From the NCBI GenBank assembly GCA_023954715.1, contig JAGSHD010000013.1, positions 62,001 to 126,000 of the forward strand: a DNA stretch of 64,000 nucleotides. The letters run 5' to 3'. Origin of the DNA: Candidatus Cloacimonadota bacterium (lineage in GTDB: Bacteria; Muiribacteriota; UBA6191). Made by a program: the position numbers and the translations under genes. Of the stretch, positions 9,735-18,764 are shown in pieces. The notes beneath the pieces were generated by a model. That model saw nothing but the letters and a program-made list of their open reading frames with translations, did not search any database and was not told the origin of the DNA. The first letter of the stretch is position 1. Every line of letters begins with the position of its first letter.

Positions 9735-12602
9735 ATGGATTTAGTTCGTTCAATTTTAACCTCACATAAAATTATGTCTTCAAAAGAGCTAGAGCTTGAA
9801 GATATAGTTATAAAGGACCTGTTTCATAGCCATCCGTCAGTAGTTATTTCCTCGTTAAAAACTTTAGAAAAAATGGGAGATACTAGTATTTTAGAGCATT
9901 CTAAAAATCTATTTAGGTCTTCTAAAGAAAGTATTAAACTAAAAGTTATTGATAACATGAAGGCAAGTTACCATGAGGAGTACAAAGAGTTTCTTTTAGG
10001 GATCCTTCATTCGAGCGAGAGTAAGGCAGTTGTCAACAGAGTTATATTGACACTAGGAGCAGCAGGGGATGACGAAGAGATACTACAGCAACTACGCAAT
10101 ATCGCAGGTTTTGCTACCAGTGATCTAGAAAAACGAAAAACTGGGATTAGTGCCTTAAAGTTGGCAAAGGATTTTTCTTTTTTATCTCAACTCTGGAAAG
10201 AATACGTAGTACATGATGAGGATTACGATTTGCTCAAGCATTCATTAGAGGCTGTGGCAGAATATCAAGATTCTGAGTTATTCCAAGAGCTCTATAGAAA
10301 GTATAGAGAAATCGGAGAGCCCCATACAGACAAGGGTGAACTTTTCGTAGTAGCAATGTTTGATACTTATGCTGAAGACTCATCGTCTCAAGTTTTAATG
10401 AATCAACTAAAAGAGCGACTAGTTTTAAAATGTCGATCTATTTCAGAGGCAGAGTGTAACTTTGTTTACAATATATTGATTAATTTGAAGCAAGTAGATA
10501 AGCCGTTTTTTGTAAAATGTATTAATGCTATTTTAATATCAAAACATATATCAAAATCAGGTCAAATTTTAAAAAAACAGGCCTTTTTAAAATTGTTTGA
10601 GGATATTAAGGATGATGAGATTTCGATTAAGGGGATCACATCAACTTACATCAAGATACTTTATAACTATCAAGCGCTCCTTCAAGCTAAAATCAGTGCG
10701 AGAGGGCCTGATAGACATCGTGAGTTAAAACAAGATTTTGTTGAGTTTTTTGATACTCTTGGTAACCAAAAACTTTTAACCATAGTTATCTCATATCTTA
10801 AGTCCAATCCAATTGAGCCAGCAAAAAGAGGGCTGATTTTAGGAGTTTTAGCGAAACTAAAAGACTCTTTATCTCCAAGACAAAAGATCCTAATGGCCAG
10901 TACACTCAAACTTTTAAGTGTTGAAGATACTAGGCACAGGGCTTCTTTAGGGATGGCATGCTCTAAAATAGATTTAACAGAGTCTATTTCAGGGATGCTG
11001 ACAGATTTGGAGACTTTAGTTGCCCTTGGTGGGGCCTTTCGTGGAGACAAGGTTTACAACACATACATGAAAATCTTTGATTTACTTGGGAGCTTCCCTA
11101 GTACTCGTAGGGTTCGATTGACACTTTTAAGTTGGATAGCCCATTCTGGCAAAGAAAAGGGGATGGAGTTTGTTCTAAATTATCTTGAAAATAAAGATGG
11201 TGCTACTGGTATAGCTGTTTTAAAAGATTTACCTCCTCAAGATGTTACTGATTTAAATTTTTTAAAAAATCGCTTTAAGGATGACCGTAGACTATCAGTT
11301 ATTTTTTTACAAAATCTATTTTTAATTTTTTCTAAAATCGAGGACGTAAAAGATCAAGACTGGCTACGGATATTAATGAACATATCGCAGGGTAAATATG
11401 GTGAAGTTCATGAGGCACTTAAATCAAGAACAGAATTCTTTTTATCAAAAAATGGTGGTTTAGTTGGTTTAAATAATGTGATGATTCGCATAAGAAAACG
11501 GCATTTTATCTTAAATCAAGGCGATATTGATTTATTGTTTTCTTATGTGGAAAACGTAGATGATTCTAAAAAAGATAGTTTAGAAGAGTTAAAAGACTTA
11601 TTGTATGGATGTATGAAAGAAGAGAATGACGACTTTTATGCTGATCTTGGATGTTTGCTATTTTTGATGGGCGAAAGTTATGGCGAAACGATGATCGTCA
11701 AAGGCTTAGATTCTACAGAGCCTTCTGTTGTTACTAAGGCAATTGAATATGCAAGAAGAATAAAAATTAACTCTTGTTGGGTTAAGATATTACATTGTAT
11801 TGCGATCGACTCTTTTTTAGTTCACCAAAAATTAGCGACCTATTTTGAAGAGGATGAGTCAACGATTGAAAAAAAGGCTTTATTATCAGAGTTACGATTT
11901 ATTCGAACTGGAGAAAGAGATGAATACGAAGCATCTCAAGATCAAGCCCTCTCCGATGATGAGCAAGATGAATTAAACTCCCTATTCGGCAAAATGCGAT
12001 CTTCAGGCTTGTCAAACAAGGCAAAATTTCAGTTTGAGCAAAATATGAAAGAGTTAACGATCTTTTTTATAGATATTGCCGGCTACACCAAAAAGTCTAA
12101 TACATTAGACATTTCAGAGATCATGTTAATGTTAGATGATTTTTCGAATTTGATTGTTCCAATCGGAGAAAAATTTAATGGTACATTGATTAAAAAAATT
12201 GGTGACTGTTTTATGTATACATTCGAAAATAGACTAGAGGCAGTATTGATGTCTTTAGAGGTGCAAGCTGAGTTAAAAGATTATAACGAGCATCACGTAG
12301 AAAGAGACAGAGTAAACACTCGTATTGGGCTCAATACTGGTAAAGTTTTTCTAAAAGAAAATGATGTATATGGTGATCCTGTAAATGTGGCTTCTCGAGT
12401 AGAGTCAAAAGCTCCCATGAACAGTCTTTTGATTAATGCCACTACTTTAGAGGGTATAGAAGACTTTATTGAATATGAAAAAATGGAGCCAATTATGGTT
12501 AAGGGTATCGATGACCCCTTACAGACCTTTCATGTTTTAGGCTCCAAGCCTGGTGTTGTTCAAACCTATTTAGATCAAAAAAGCCTCGAGCTTGAAGAGT
12601 AA
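9735..12602 (+). CDS. HEAT-type repeat protein fused to a class III adenylate/guanylate cyclase
   Basis: The 955-residue protein has about 750 residues of helical repeats, HEAT-like in the first ~250 (for example VISSLKTLEKMGD). A class III cyclase domain follows at about 770-950. The expected catalytic residues are present: metal-binding Asp780 (FIDIAGYT) and Asp824 (KKIGD), base-recognising Lys820 and Asp877 (NDVYGD), and transition-state Asn884 and Arg888 (VNVASR). Lys plus Asp favours ATP over GTP, so cAMP is the likely product. There is no signal peptide or membrane helix, so the enzyme is cytoplasmic and probably controlled by proteins docking on the repeats. It is a single gene, with no cyclic-nucleotide-binding protein beside it in this window. 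Confidence 0.85.
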   Translation: MDLVRSILTSHKIMSSKELELEDIVIKDLFHSHPSVVISSLKTLEKMGDTSILEHSKNLFRSSKESIKLKVIDNMKASYHEEYKEFLLGILHSSESKAVVNRVILTLGAAGDDEEILQQLRNIAGFATSDLEKRKTGISALKLAKDFSFLSQLWKEYVVHDEDYDLLKHSLEAVAEYQDSELFQELYRKYREIGEPHTDKGELFVVAMFDTYAEDSSSQVLMNQLKERLVLKCRSISEAECNFVYNILINLKQVDKPFFVKCINAILISKHISKSGQILKKQAFLKLFEDIKDDEISIKGITSTYIKILYNYQALLQAKISARGPDRHRELKQDFVEFFDTLGNQKLLTIVISYLKSNPIEPAKRGLILGVLAKLKDSLSPRQKILMASTLKLLSVEDTRHRASLGMACSKIDLTESISGMLTDLETLVALGGAFRGDKVYNTYMKIFDLLGSFPSTRRVRLTLLSWIAHSGKEKGMEFVLNYLENKDGATGIAVLKDLPPQDVTDLNFLKNRFKDDRRLSVIFLQNLFLIFSKIEDVKDQDWLRILMNISQGKYGEVHEALKSRTEFFLSKNGGLVGLNNVMIRIRKRHFILNQGDIDLLFSYVENVDDSKKDSLEELKDLLYGCMKEENDDFYADLGCLLFLMGESYGETMIVKGLDSTEPSVVTKAIEYARRIKINSCWVKILHCIAIDSFLVHQKLATYFEEDESTIEKKALLSELRFIRTGERDEYEASQDQALSDDEQDELNSLFGKMRSSGLSNKAKFQFEQNMKELTIFFIDIAGYTKKSNTLDISEIMLMLDDFSNLIVPIGEKFNGTLIKKIGDCFMYTFENRLEAVLMSLEVQAELKDYNEHHVERDRVNTRIGLNTGKVFLKENDVYGDPVNVASRVESKAPMNSLLINATTLEGIEDFIEYEKMEPIMVKGIDDPLQTFHVLGSKPGVVQTYLDQKSLELEE

Positions 12603-12660
12603 ATATAGTCAACACCCATTTTATAGATTAGAAAATCTCTAAAATCACACATTATCACCC

Positions 12661-12688
12661 TTGACTTCTGTCTATTTACAAGTATGAT
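12661..12688 (+). promoter_or_regulatory. Sigma70-type promoter for the secreted protein gene at 12725
   Basis: TTGACT (12661-12666) and TATGAT (12683-12688) are separated by 16 bases. This places transcription start about 30 bases before the GTG at 12725. It lies in the gap after the cyclase gene. Confidence 0.55.
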
Positions 12689-12724
12689 CTAGTCTGATTA
12701 TAAAATAATATTGGGAGAGTGTTT

Positions 12725-13645
12725 GTGTTACGAATTGTCGGTTTTTTTATTATACTAATAACGTGTTCATTACAAAATGTCCATACTGAAGAGCCATTTT
12801 TTGAAAGTCTTGAGCTTGCTAGCGATAAAGGTGTCGATGAAAGTGCAAGTCAAAAAGATTTATATAAGTCTTTTGAGGAAAAGAGTGATTTAAGCATAGA
12901 AAGAGCTTTAGTGTTAAATGAACAAGGGAAAAAAGTACAAGCCTTGAAGTTTCTTAGGGAAGCAGTTACGGAAACTAACTTTAAGAATGTTAAACTCCGT
13001 TACTTTTTAGCTAAACAATATTTACTTGTTATGAAGAGCAATAAAACTGCTCTTAAAAATAAAGACTACCAATCGAACTTACGATATCATGTTTCATTTG
13101 TGGAGGAGTTTGTTAATAGTGAAGAGTGTAATGCTGAGGATGCTGAATATTATACTTTAGGTCTAAAAACTCTCAAAGAAAAACAAGATCGTTTGTTTAA
13201 TGTAGACCGATCTCATACAAGTAAGAAGTTTAGTTATAAATCACTAAAAAAAGCGGCGACAGACGCTTATAATGTATGGCCAGGAACTTCTGGAAAGTGT
13301 TATCCTGTGTCAGTTTTGACTGCACGTAATAATGGATCAACAGGAGATGGATGGAGTTGGAAGTCATCTCAAAAGTATCGATGGAAATCCATGAGTTCTA
13401 TTGACGAAGCAATTTTAGATAATTCATTAAAGCCAGGAATGGTTATTTATGTTAATACAGCTCCTGGAGCAGATCCACAATCTTTAGATATGTCTTATTT
13501 GCCGCATTGGTTCACCTATCTAGGGAAAGACTCTGAAGGTGTTTCTCGTTTTTCAGATCAGTATACTACTAATTCAAGCTTAAAAGAGATGATTAACTTT
13601 GTCCCAGGTAGGTTGATAGATGCTTTTTTTGACCCCTACAATTAA
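12725..13645 (+). CDS. Secreted protein with a possible Cys-His peptidase-like C-terminal domain
   Basis: The start is taken as GTG 12725 because GGGAG (12713-12717) is 7 bases upstream; the in-frame GTG at 12719 is too close to it. The product (306 residues) has a signal peptide (LRIVGFFIILITCSLQNVHT), a helical middle resembling TPR-like hairpins (about 55-145), and a compact C-terminal domain. That domain has Cys in GKCYPVSVLTA, His in LPHWFTYLG, Asp in FSDQYTT, and a PGMVIYVN strand, the order seen in NlpC/P60-like papain-fold enzymes. This assignment is from motif order only. A promoter lies just upstream; no terminator is evident. Confidence 0.65.
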   Translation: MLRIVGFFIILITCSLQNVHTEEPFFESLELASDKGVDESASQKDLYKSFEEKSDLSIERALVLNEQGKKVQALKFLREAVTETNFKNVKLRYFLAKQYLLVMKSNKTALKNKDYQSNLRYHVSFVEEFVNSEECNAEDAEYYTLGLKTLKEKQDRLFNVDRSHTSKKFSYKSLKKAATDAYNVWPGTSGKCYPVSVLTARNNGSTGDGWSWKSSQKYRWKSMSSIDEAILDNSLKPGMVIYVNTAPGADPQSLDMSYLPHWFTYLGKDSEGVSRFSDQYTTNSSLKEMINFVPGRLIDAFFDPYN

Positions 13646-13999
13646 TAAGTTTGTTAATACCTGCCTATTGATTAGAAAAGAGTGGCACTTCAATATATTC
13701 TAAAAGCTATTGTATCTATCAATGTCAGTTAAAAAATGTTTATAAAGTAAGTCTTTTCATTGTGATTAGCGCCGAGTAAAGACTTAACTATGAGCACGAT
13801 AAGGTTTAACCCTTTATAAACTAGAATATGATGAGTTTTCTCACATAAATTATTGTGACAGCTCTATAAAAAAGAGTTCATAGATAGGTAAAACTTGTTA
13901 TTTTTCTATAATTTCATTACAATTCCTCAGTTATTTTGTTTGTTTTTGTCTGTTTTTGTTTAAAATTGACTGTAAAACTTAAATTTGGCGAGGAGCCAT
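13646..13999. other. Intergenic region without a visible gene
   Basis: This stretch of about 350 bases lies between two plus-strand genes. It contains a T/G-rich run of repeated TTTTGT units (about 13936-13963) shortly before the TPR gene. No clear terminator, RNA structure or open frame stands out. Confidence 0.5.
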
Positions 14000-16606
14000 A
14001 TGTCGACACAGATTCCTTTAAAAAAGAATACAAGCCATAAATATATTGATGAGGCTATGAAACTTCATGAAATGGGTAATATTGAAGACGCTATAGATGA
14101 TCTCTTAATTGCTAAGAGCCTAAACCCAAGAAAAATGGAGATTGGTAAAAAGCTGGCAAGTATCTACTTATCCGCTGGAAGCATCCAATTAGCCTTAGAT
14201 GAACTTCGAATATTATGGTTACAAAATCCAAATAGTGAAGAAATTATTTTAGAAATTGCTGAATTATATGTTCAATCTTCTCAAGCGAGCAAAGCAGGAG
14301 AGTTTTATAATAGGGCATTGCAAATAAACCCTAGCAACCAAGACGTTTTGGTAGTATACGGTAAATTATTGTTTGATTTAGAAGAGTATCAAGAGGCTTT
14401 AAAGATTTTTGAAAGACTTAAGTATCTTCAGATAGATAACGCCGAAGTTTTATTGTCTTTAGCAGACTGCTATTTAAAGCTAGACAGAAATATCAAAGCA
14501 ATCGAGCATTTAAAAATGGCATTTAAGCTAGCTCCTCATCTCAAAAAACTACGTATTCAATTAGCTACAGTATATATAAAAGAAGAGCTGTACGATGGTG
14601 GTTTACAATTGTTAAAGGACTTACAAGAAGATCAAGGTTTAAGTCTTCAAGAGTATATTTTGATGATTGATGCGCTTATGGGACAAAAAAACTATCATCA
14701 AGCCCAAGAGCTAATCAATCATTGCAAAGAAGAGTATCCAAAAGAAACAATTCTTTTGAAAAAAAGTATCACATTAAAAAAGAAACTAAATTTATTAGAT
14801 GAAGTAATGAATGATTATGGTTTTCTTTTAGATCAAGAGCAAAGTTTAGAGAACATCCAAGACTTTTGCTCCTTTTTAGAGGAAACAGACCAATATAATC
14901 ATTTACAAAAAGTGTTGGTAGAAATAAACCTAGATGAAGAATCCAATGCTTGGGCTAATTTGAAATTAGCTTTTTTATGTAAGCTAGATAATCCTGAATA
15001 TGCTTTGGAGTGTTTAAATAAAGCATTGCCTTTTTATAGTAAAGATGAGGATTTACATTTGCTAAAAGGTGAAATATTAATCTCCTTAAACTACTATGCA
15101 AAAGCGACTCAATGGTTTGAAAAATTAAAGGATAAGTTTCCTGGCTCAGAATATGATTACAAATTACAAGAGTTGATTCAGAAAGACAAAGCATATAAAG
15201 AGACTTTCTCTGTATTAAAAAAGGCCAGAGCAGCTCTGGAGTCTGGTCATTATAAAAAAGCACTAAGATACTATGAAGAAATTGTTGAAAAAGTGCCTGA
15301 TAACCGTGATTGGCTGGAGCAATTAGGCAGTTTATATTCTTATGATACCAACTATATATCAGCTATGGAAAGTTATGATAAGGCTTTAATATATTCTAGA
15401 GATGATCAAAAAGAAGAGTTGTTTGGTAATCAAATTCTTTTATCCACACTTTATGATGATTTTTCAAGAACAGTAGAGCTAGTAGATGAGCTTTCTCAAG
15501 TTAGTACACTTCAATTTTATCAAAAGCTACAGCAAATTAGGGCTTATAGGCATCTATTAGCAGAAAGGTCTAGAGATACTGAGTTTTTCTCTAGCTTATT
15601 GATTCAATATCAAAAACAAGAAAAGATTAGTCTTCAGCTAGAAGATAGTTTACTTTGTGGATATGCCTATCTTTACTTAGGATCTCATTTGTTAAATGTA
15701 GATGATTGGGTTTCTGGTGCAAGTAAAATGTTTAACAAAGTTATTTCTAGAACATCAGAAATAGCCTTACATCCATCAGCATACGAGGGGCTTTATCTCG
15801 TTGCAATGTTAAACTCTAATCAAGACAAGTTAATTTCTATCTTACGAGAGTGGATAAAAGTGGACGCTCGGGAAAAAACAAAGGAGTTATATCTTCAAGA
15901 GCTATCAAGGTTAAAACTATATAAAGAAGCTTTGATATTTTTACAAGAAGAAGTAAAAGCAAATCCAGAAAATCTAAAATGGAGGGTATATAAACTAAAT
16001 TTTGCATATACTTCATGGGCACATTTAGATAATAAACATATAAGAATAAACCAAAGCATAAAGCAATTAATGAGTAATTGTGCTCAAACGGGCGGTAAAG
16101 ACTCTTTAGCATATTTTGATTTATCTATGGCTTATTTAATATTTACAGCAGACCGTCCGAGTGCAGAGTTTTTATCAAGAGCGCAACAAGCTCTTAAAAA
16201 AGCTATTCGATTAGATTCGACACTGATAGAGTTCCATGAATACATGTTGTTGTGTTTTGATTATGAAGGAAAACTAGAAAAAATTCGTCCAGAATGGGTA
16301 AATAGTAAGAAGAAGGTTTATTTAGAAAAGCATATTTCATTAAGTCCTATAGCAGATAGACTATTAATGAAATTAGGTATATTGCTCTTAAATCAAAATG
16401 AAGACCATGACAATGGTAGAAAATATCTTATGAAGTCAATTACCTTAAATCCAGACTTAACGGAAATAGATTATTACTTAGGTAACTACTTTTTCAAAGA
16501 GTCCATGATGAAACCTTCTTATCATCATTATTTAAAATTTATCGAGCAAGCTATTCCTTATGTCCAATGGTCGCAAGTCAAAGAAAACATGCAAAGGATT
16601 TTATAG
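14000..16606 (+). CDS. Large cytoplasmic TPR-repeat protein
   Basis: ATG 14000 is preferred because GCGAGGAG ends 4 bases before it; an in-frame TTG at 13985 precedes that ribosome site. The 868-residue product is almost entirely tetratricopeptide repeats, recognisable as units such as DEAMKLHEMGNIEDAIDDLL, AGEFYNRALQINPSN and HYKKALRYYEEIVEKVPDN. It has no signal peptide or membrane segment. The stop overlaps the GTG start of tmk by one base, so the two are cotranslated. It is probably a scaffold; no specific partner can be named. Confidence 0.8.
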   Translation: MSTQIPLKKNTSHKYIDEAMKLHEMGNIEDAIDDLLIAKSLNPRKMEIGKKLASIYLSAGSIQLALDELRILWLQNPNSEEIILEIAELYVQSSQASKAGEFYNRALQINPSNQDVLVVYGKLLFDLEEYQEALKIFERLKYLQIDNAEVLLSLADCYLKLDRNIKAIEHLKMAFKLAPHLKKLRIQLATVYIKEELYDGGLQLLKDLQEDQGLSLQEYILMIDALMGQKNYHQAQELINHCKEEYPKETILLKKSITLKKKLNLLDEVMNDYGFLLDQEQSLENIQDFCSFLEETDQYNHLQKVLVEINLDEESNAWANLKLAFLCKLDNPEYALECLNKALPFYSKDEDLHLLKGEILISLNYYAKATQWFEKLKDKFPGSEYDYKLQELIQKDKAYKETFSVLKKARAALESGHYKKALRYYEEIVEKVPDNRDWLEQLGSLYSYDTNYISAMESYDKALIYSRDDQKEELFGNQILLSTLYDDFSRTVELVDELSQVSTLQFYQKLQQIRAYRHLLAERSRDTEFFSSLLIQYQKQEKISLQLEDSLLCGYAYLYLGSHLLNVDDWVSGASKMFNKVISRTSEIALHPSAYEGLYLVAMLNSNQDKLISILREWIKVDAREKTKELYLQELSRLKLYKEALIFLQEEVKANPENLKWRVYKLNFAYTSWAHLDNKHIRINQSIKQLMSNCAQTGGKDSLAYFDLSMAYLIFTADRPSAEFLSRAQQALKKAIRLDSTLIEFHEYMLLCFDYEGKLEKIRPEWVNSKKKVYLEKHISLSPIADRLLMKLGILLLNQNEDHDNGRKYLMKSITLNPDLTEIDYYLGNYFFKESMMKPSYHHYLKFIEQAIPYVQWSQVKENMQRIL

Positions 16607-17238
16607 TGAATAGTGGTAGGTTAATCACTTTTGAAGGTCCAGAAGGCGCAGGAAAAAGTACTCAAGTAAAGGCTCTCAAGGATTATTTAATAAAAGAGGG
16701 TTATAAGGTAACTTGTACATTCGAACCTGGGGGCGGACCGCAGCTTTGCACTAAAATTAGAGAGCTACTTTTATCTACTGAGCATGGAGATATTTCTGAT
16801 GAGACAGAACTATTTTTGATGTTAGCGGCAAGAGCAGAGCATGTACAATCATTAGTCCTACCGGCCCTATCTGATGGAGATATAGTTATTTGTGATCGTT
16901 TCATTGACTCTTCGGTTGCTTATCAAGGGTATGGACGTGGGATTGATGTTAAGACGATTGATAAAATGAATAGTTTTGCTATCAAAGGTAGATATCCTGA
17001 TTTAACAATAGTAATGGATATTAATCCAGAGCTTGGGCTTAAAAGAGCAGCAAGAACGGGTGCCTTGGATCGAATTGAAGGGGCAGCTTTGTCTTTCCAT
17101 GAAAGTGTACGTTCGGGTTTTTTATCTTTAGCTCAAGAGGGAGATCGATACTTTGTAGTTGATGCATCCCAAGATCTAGACACAATAAAGTGTGAGATAA
17201 AGGATCGTGTGCTTAAGTTGCTAAATTATGAAAATTGA
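16606..17238 (+). CDS. tmk: Thymidylate kinase
   Basis: This enzyme phosphorylates dTMP to dTDP with ATP in dTTP synthesis. The GTG at 16606 overlaps the preceding TAG, and AAAGGA lies 7 bases upstream; the resulting 210 residues match the family's length. Visible motifs are the P-loop GPEGAGKST, an EPGG segment (here EPGGGPQL, where most homologs have EPGGTP), the DRF motif in VICDRFIDSSVAYQGYGRG, and the LID region with RTGALDRIE. The gene sits between a TPR gene and a YaaR-family gene that starts inside its last codons, a tmk-yaaR neighbourhood also known from Bacillus. Confidence 0.95.
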   Translation: MNSGRLITFEGPEGAGKSTQVKALKDYLIKEGYKVTCTFEPGGGPQLCTKIRELLLSTEHGDISDETELFLMLAARAEHVQSLVLPALSDGDIVICDRFIDSSVAYQGYGRGIDVKTIDKMNSFAIKGRYPDLTIVMDINPELGLKRAARTGALDRIEGAALSFHESVRSGFLSLAQEGDRYFVVDASQDLDTIKCEIKDRVLKLLNYEN

Positions 17239-17686
17239 TTCAAGCTCTCCAAAAATAGTATCAAAAAAAGATAAAAAAAACTCAAAGACGGCTAAAAAGA
17301 CCAACAGCTTTTTTTCATCTCTTTTTCAGCCGATACAAGCTCTAGAAGAGCGTCCTCAAGAAAATCACTTCGACTATGAGTCTATCATGGATCAGTTAGA
17401 AGAAATTGGAAAAGAATTGATTCTAAAACGAAACATGGGTGCACTTAAAAGCTACAAAGAACGGGTTAGAGCTCTCATTAAAGAGTTTAGCAATAAGGCT
17501 CATGAGACTTCATTTTTAGTTGGAGGCTCACAATCAAATGATCACAATCAACTACAAATATCAAGAGTCATAAATGATAATCTTGTAGATATTACCAACC
17601 AGATTATGGGTAACGAAAAGTCTAGTGTAGACTTAGCAGCTACGATTGATAATATAAAAGGCTTGTTAGTTGATTATATGAAATGA
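17228..17686 (+). CDS. yaaR: YaaR-family (DUF327) protein
   Basis: The 152-residue protein has a lysine-rich, disordered first ~35 residues, then the helical YaaR core. The family pattern is visible in LKSYKERVRALIKEF, the ISRVINDNLVDITNQI stretch and the closing IDNIKGLLVDYM. It starts 11 bases inside tmk and is therefore coupled to it. YaaR proteins occur in Firmicutes and spirochaetes near tmk and holB; their role is not established. No holB follows here, so the neighbourhood is only partly conserved. Confidence 0.8.
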   Translation: MKIDSSSPKIVSKKDKKNSKTAKKTNSFFSSLFQPIQALEERPQENHFDYESIMDQLEEIGKELILKRNMGALKSYKERVRALIKEFSNKAHETSFLVGGSQSNDHNQLQISRVINDNLVDITNQIMGNEKSSVDLAATIDNIKGLLVDYMK

Positions 17687-17892
17687 TCTTTTCAGAAGTC
17701 CGCTACTTTCTGTGTACTAGGATACCTTTACAGAGGATAAACTTGAATTAAAATCCATATCCTTAGTCTATTTAATAGATAAATACTTTCTGATAGAGTA
17801 ATTTATTATCCAAATTTTAAGTAATTTACCAATGAATATATTATACTGCATTGGTTATACAGTTGTTGAAATTATAGAAAAAAGGGATTCAC

Positions 17893-18756
17893 TTGAAAGA
17901 GCAAGCATTTTACTTGTTAACAGGATTGGCCGGGGCAGGTAAAAGTACGGCCTTAAAAGCTCTAGAAGATTCAGATTTTTATTGTGTTGATAACTTACCT
18001 GCAGCCTTGTTTGATAAGTTTTTTGAACTATTAGCTCAAAGCATCGAAACAAGAAAAAATGTAGCTTTAGGGGTTGATATTCGATCCGGAAATCACTTTT
18101 CAAGTATTGTTAATTCATTAAAAATACTGGATGTTCATCAGATTCCTTATAAAGTAATTTTTTTGGATTGTAAAGATGAAGAGCTGATAAAACGTTTCAA
18201 AGAAACAAGAAGACGCCATCCAATTTATAAGAGTAATTTGAGCGAATCTATCAAAAGAGACAGAAAGCTCTTAAGCCCACTTTTAGATAATGCAGACATT
18301 GTTATCAATACGAGCAATTTAAAAACTAGAGAGTTAAGTAACAAGATCTTAGATATCATTAAATCTGATGATAAGAGTACAAAAATTGACATAAGTATTA
18401 GCTCTTTTGGTTTTAAACACGGAATTCCCCAAGATGCTGATATGGTATTAGACGTACGTTTTATGGACAATCCTTTTTATCAAGAGGGTCTTCGCAGTAA
18501 ACGTGGCTTTGATCAAGAGGTACAAGATTTTATCTTCAACAATCCTGATAGCTCAGGCTTTATAAATGAAACAAAAGATTATTTACTAAAACTGATTCCA
18601 AGATATGTTAAAGAAGGGCGAAAACAATTTTCTATTGCTATAGGGTGTACTGGGGGCCATCATCGTTCTGTAGCAAGTGTGGAGCTTATTGCTCAACAGA
18701 TTAGTGATTTACAAGAGGTATTTATCAATAAGTATCATAGAGATATTAAAAAGTAG
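17893..18756 (+). CDS. rapZ: RapZ/YvcJ-family nucleotide-binding regulator
   Basis: RapZ proteins sense glucosamine-6-phosphate and, in enterobacteria, guide RNase E to small RNAs; elsewhere the family is a P-loop nucleotide-binding regulator. The TTG start follows AAAAGGG by about 7 bases. The 287 residues show Walker A (GLAGAGKST, about residues 11-19), the VDNLP motif, DIRSG, the VIFLDC strand with an RFKETRRRHP segment, and the C-terminal GCTGGHHRSVA phosphate-binding loop. Length and motif order are typical. Eight bases separate it from nupC, so they form one transcript. The PTS/sigma54 genes that often accompany RapZ are not seen here. Confidence 0.93.
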   Translation: MKEQAFYLLTGLAGAGKSTALKALEDSDFYCVDNLPAALFDKFFELLAQSIETRKNVALGVDIRSGNHFSSIVNSLKILDVHQIPYKVIFLDCKDEELIKRFKETRRRHPIYKSNLSESIKRDRKLLSPLLDNADIVINTSNLKTRELSNKILDIIKSDDKSTKIDISISSFGFKHGIPQDADMVLDVRFMDNPFYQEGLRSKRGFDQEVQDFIFNNPDSSGFINETKDYLLKLIPRYVKEGRKQFSIAIGCTGGHHRSVASVELIAQQISDLQEVFINKYHRDIKK

Positions 18757-18764
18757 GAGCGCAA

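Noticed and set aside
10682-11050. 122-codon frame on the minus strand inside the cyclase gene
   Set aside because: Lies wholly antisense to a well-supported repeat/cyclase protein, with no start signal or family motif.
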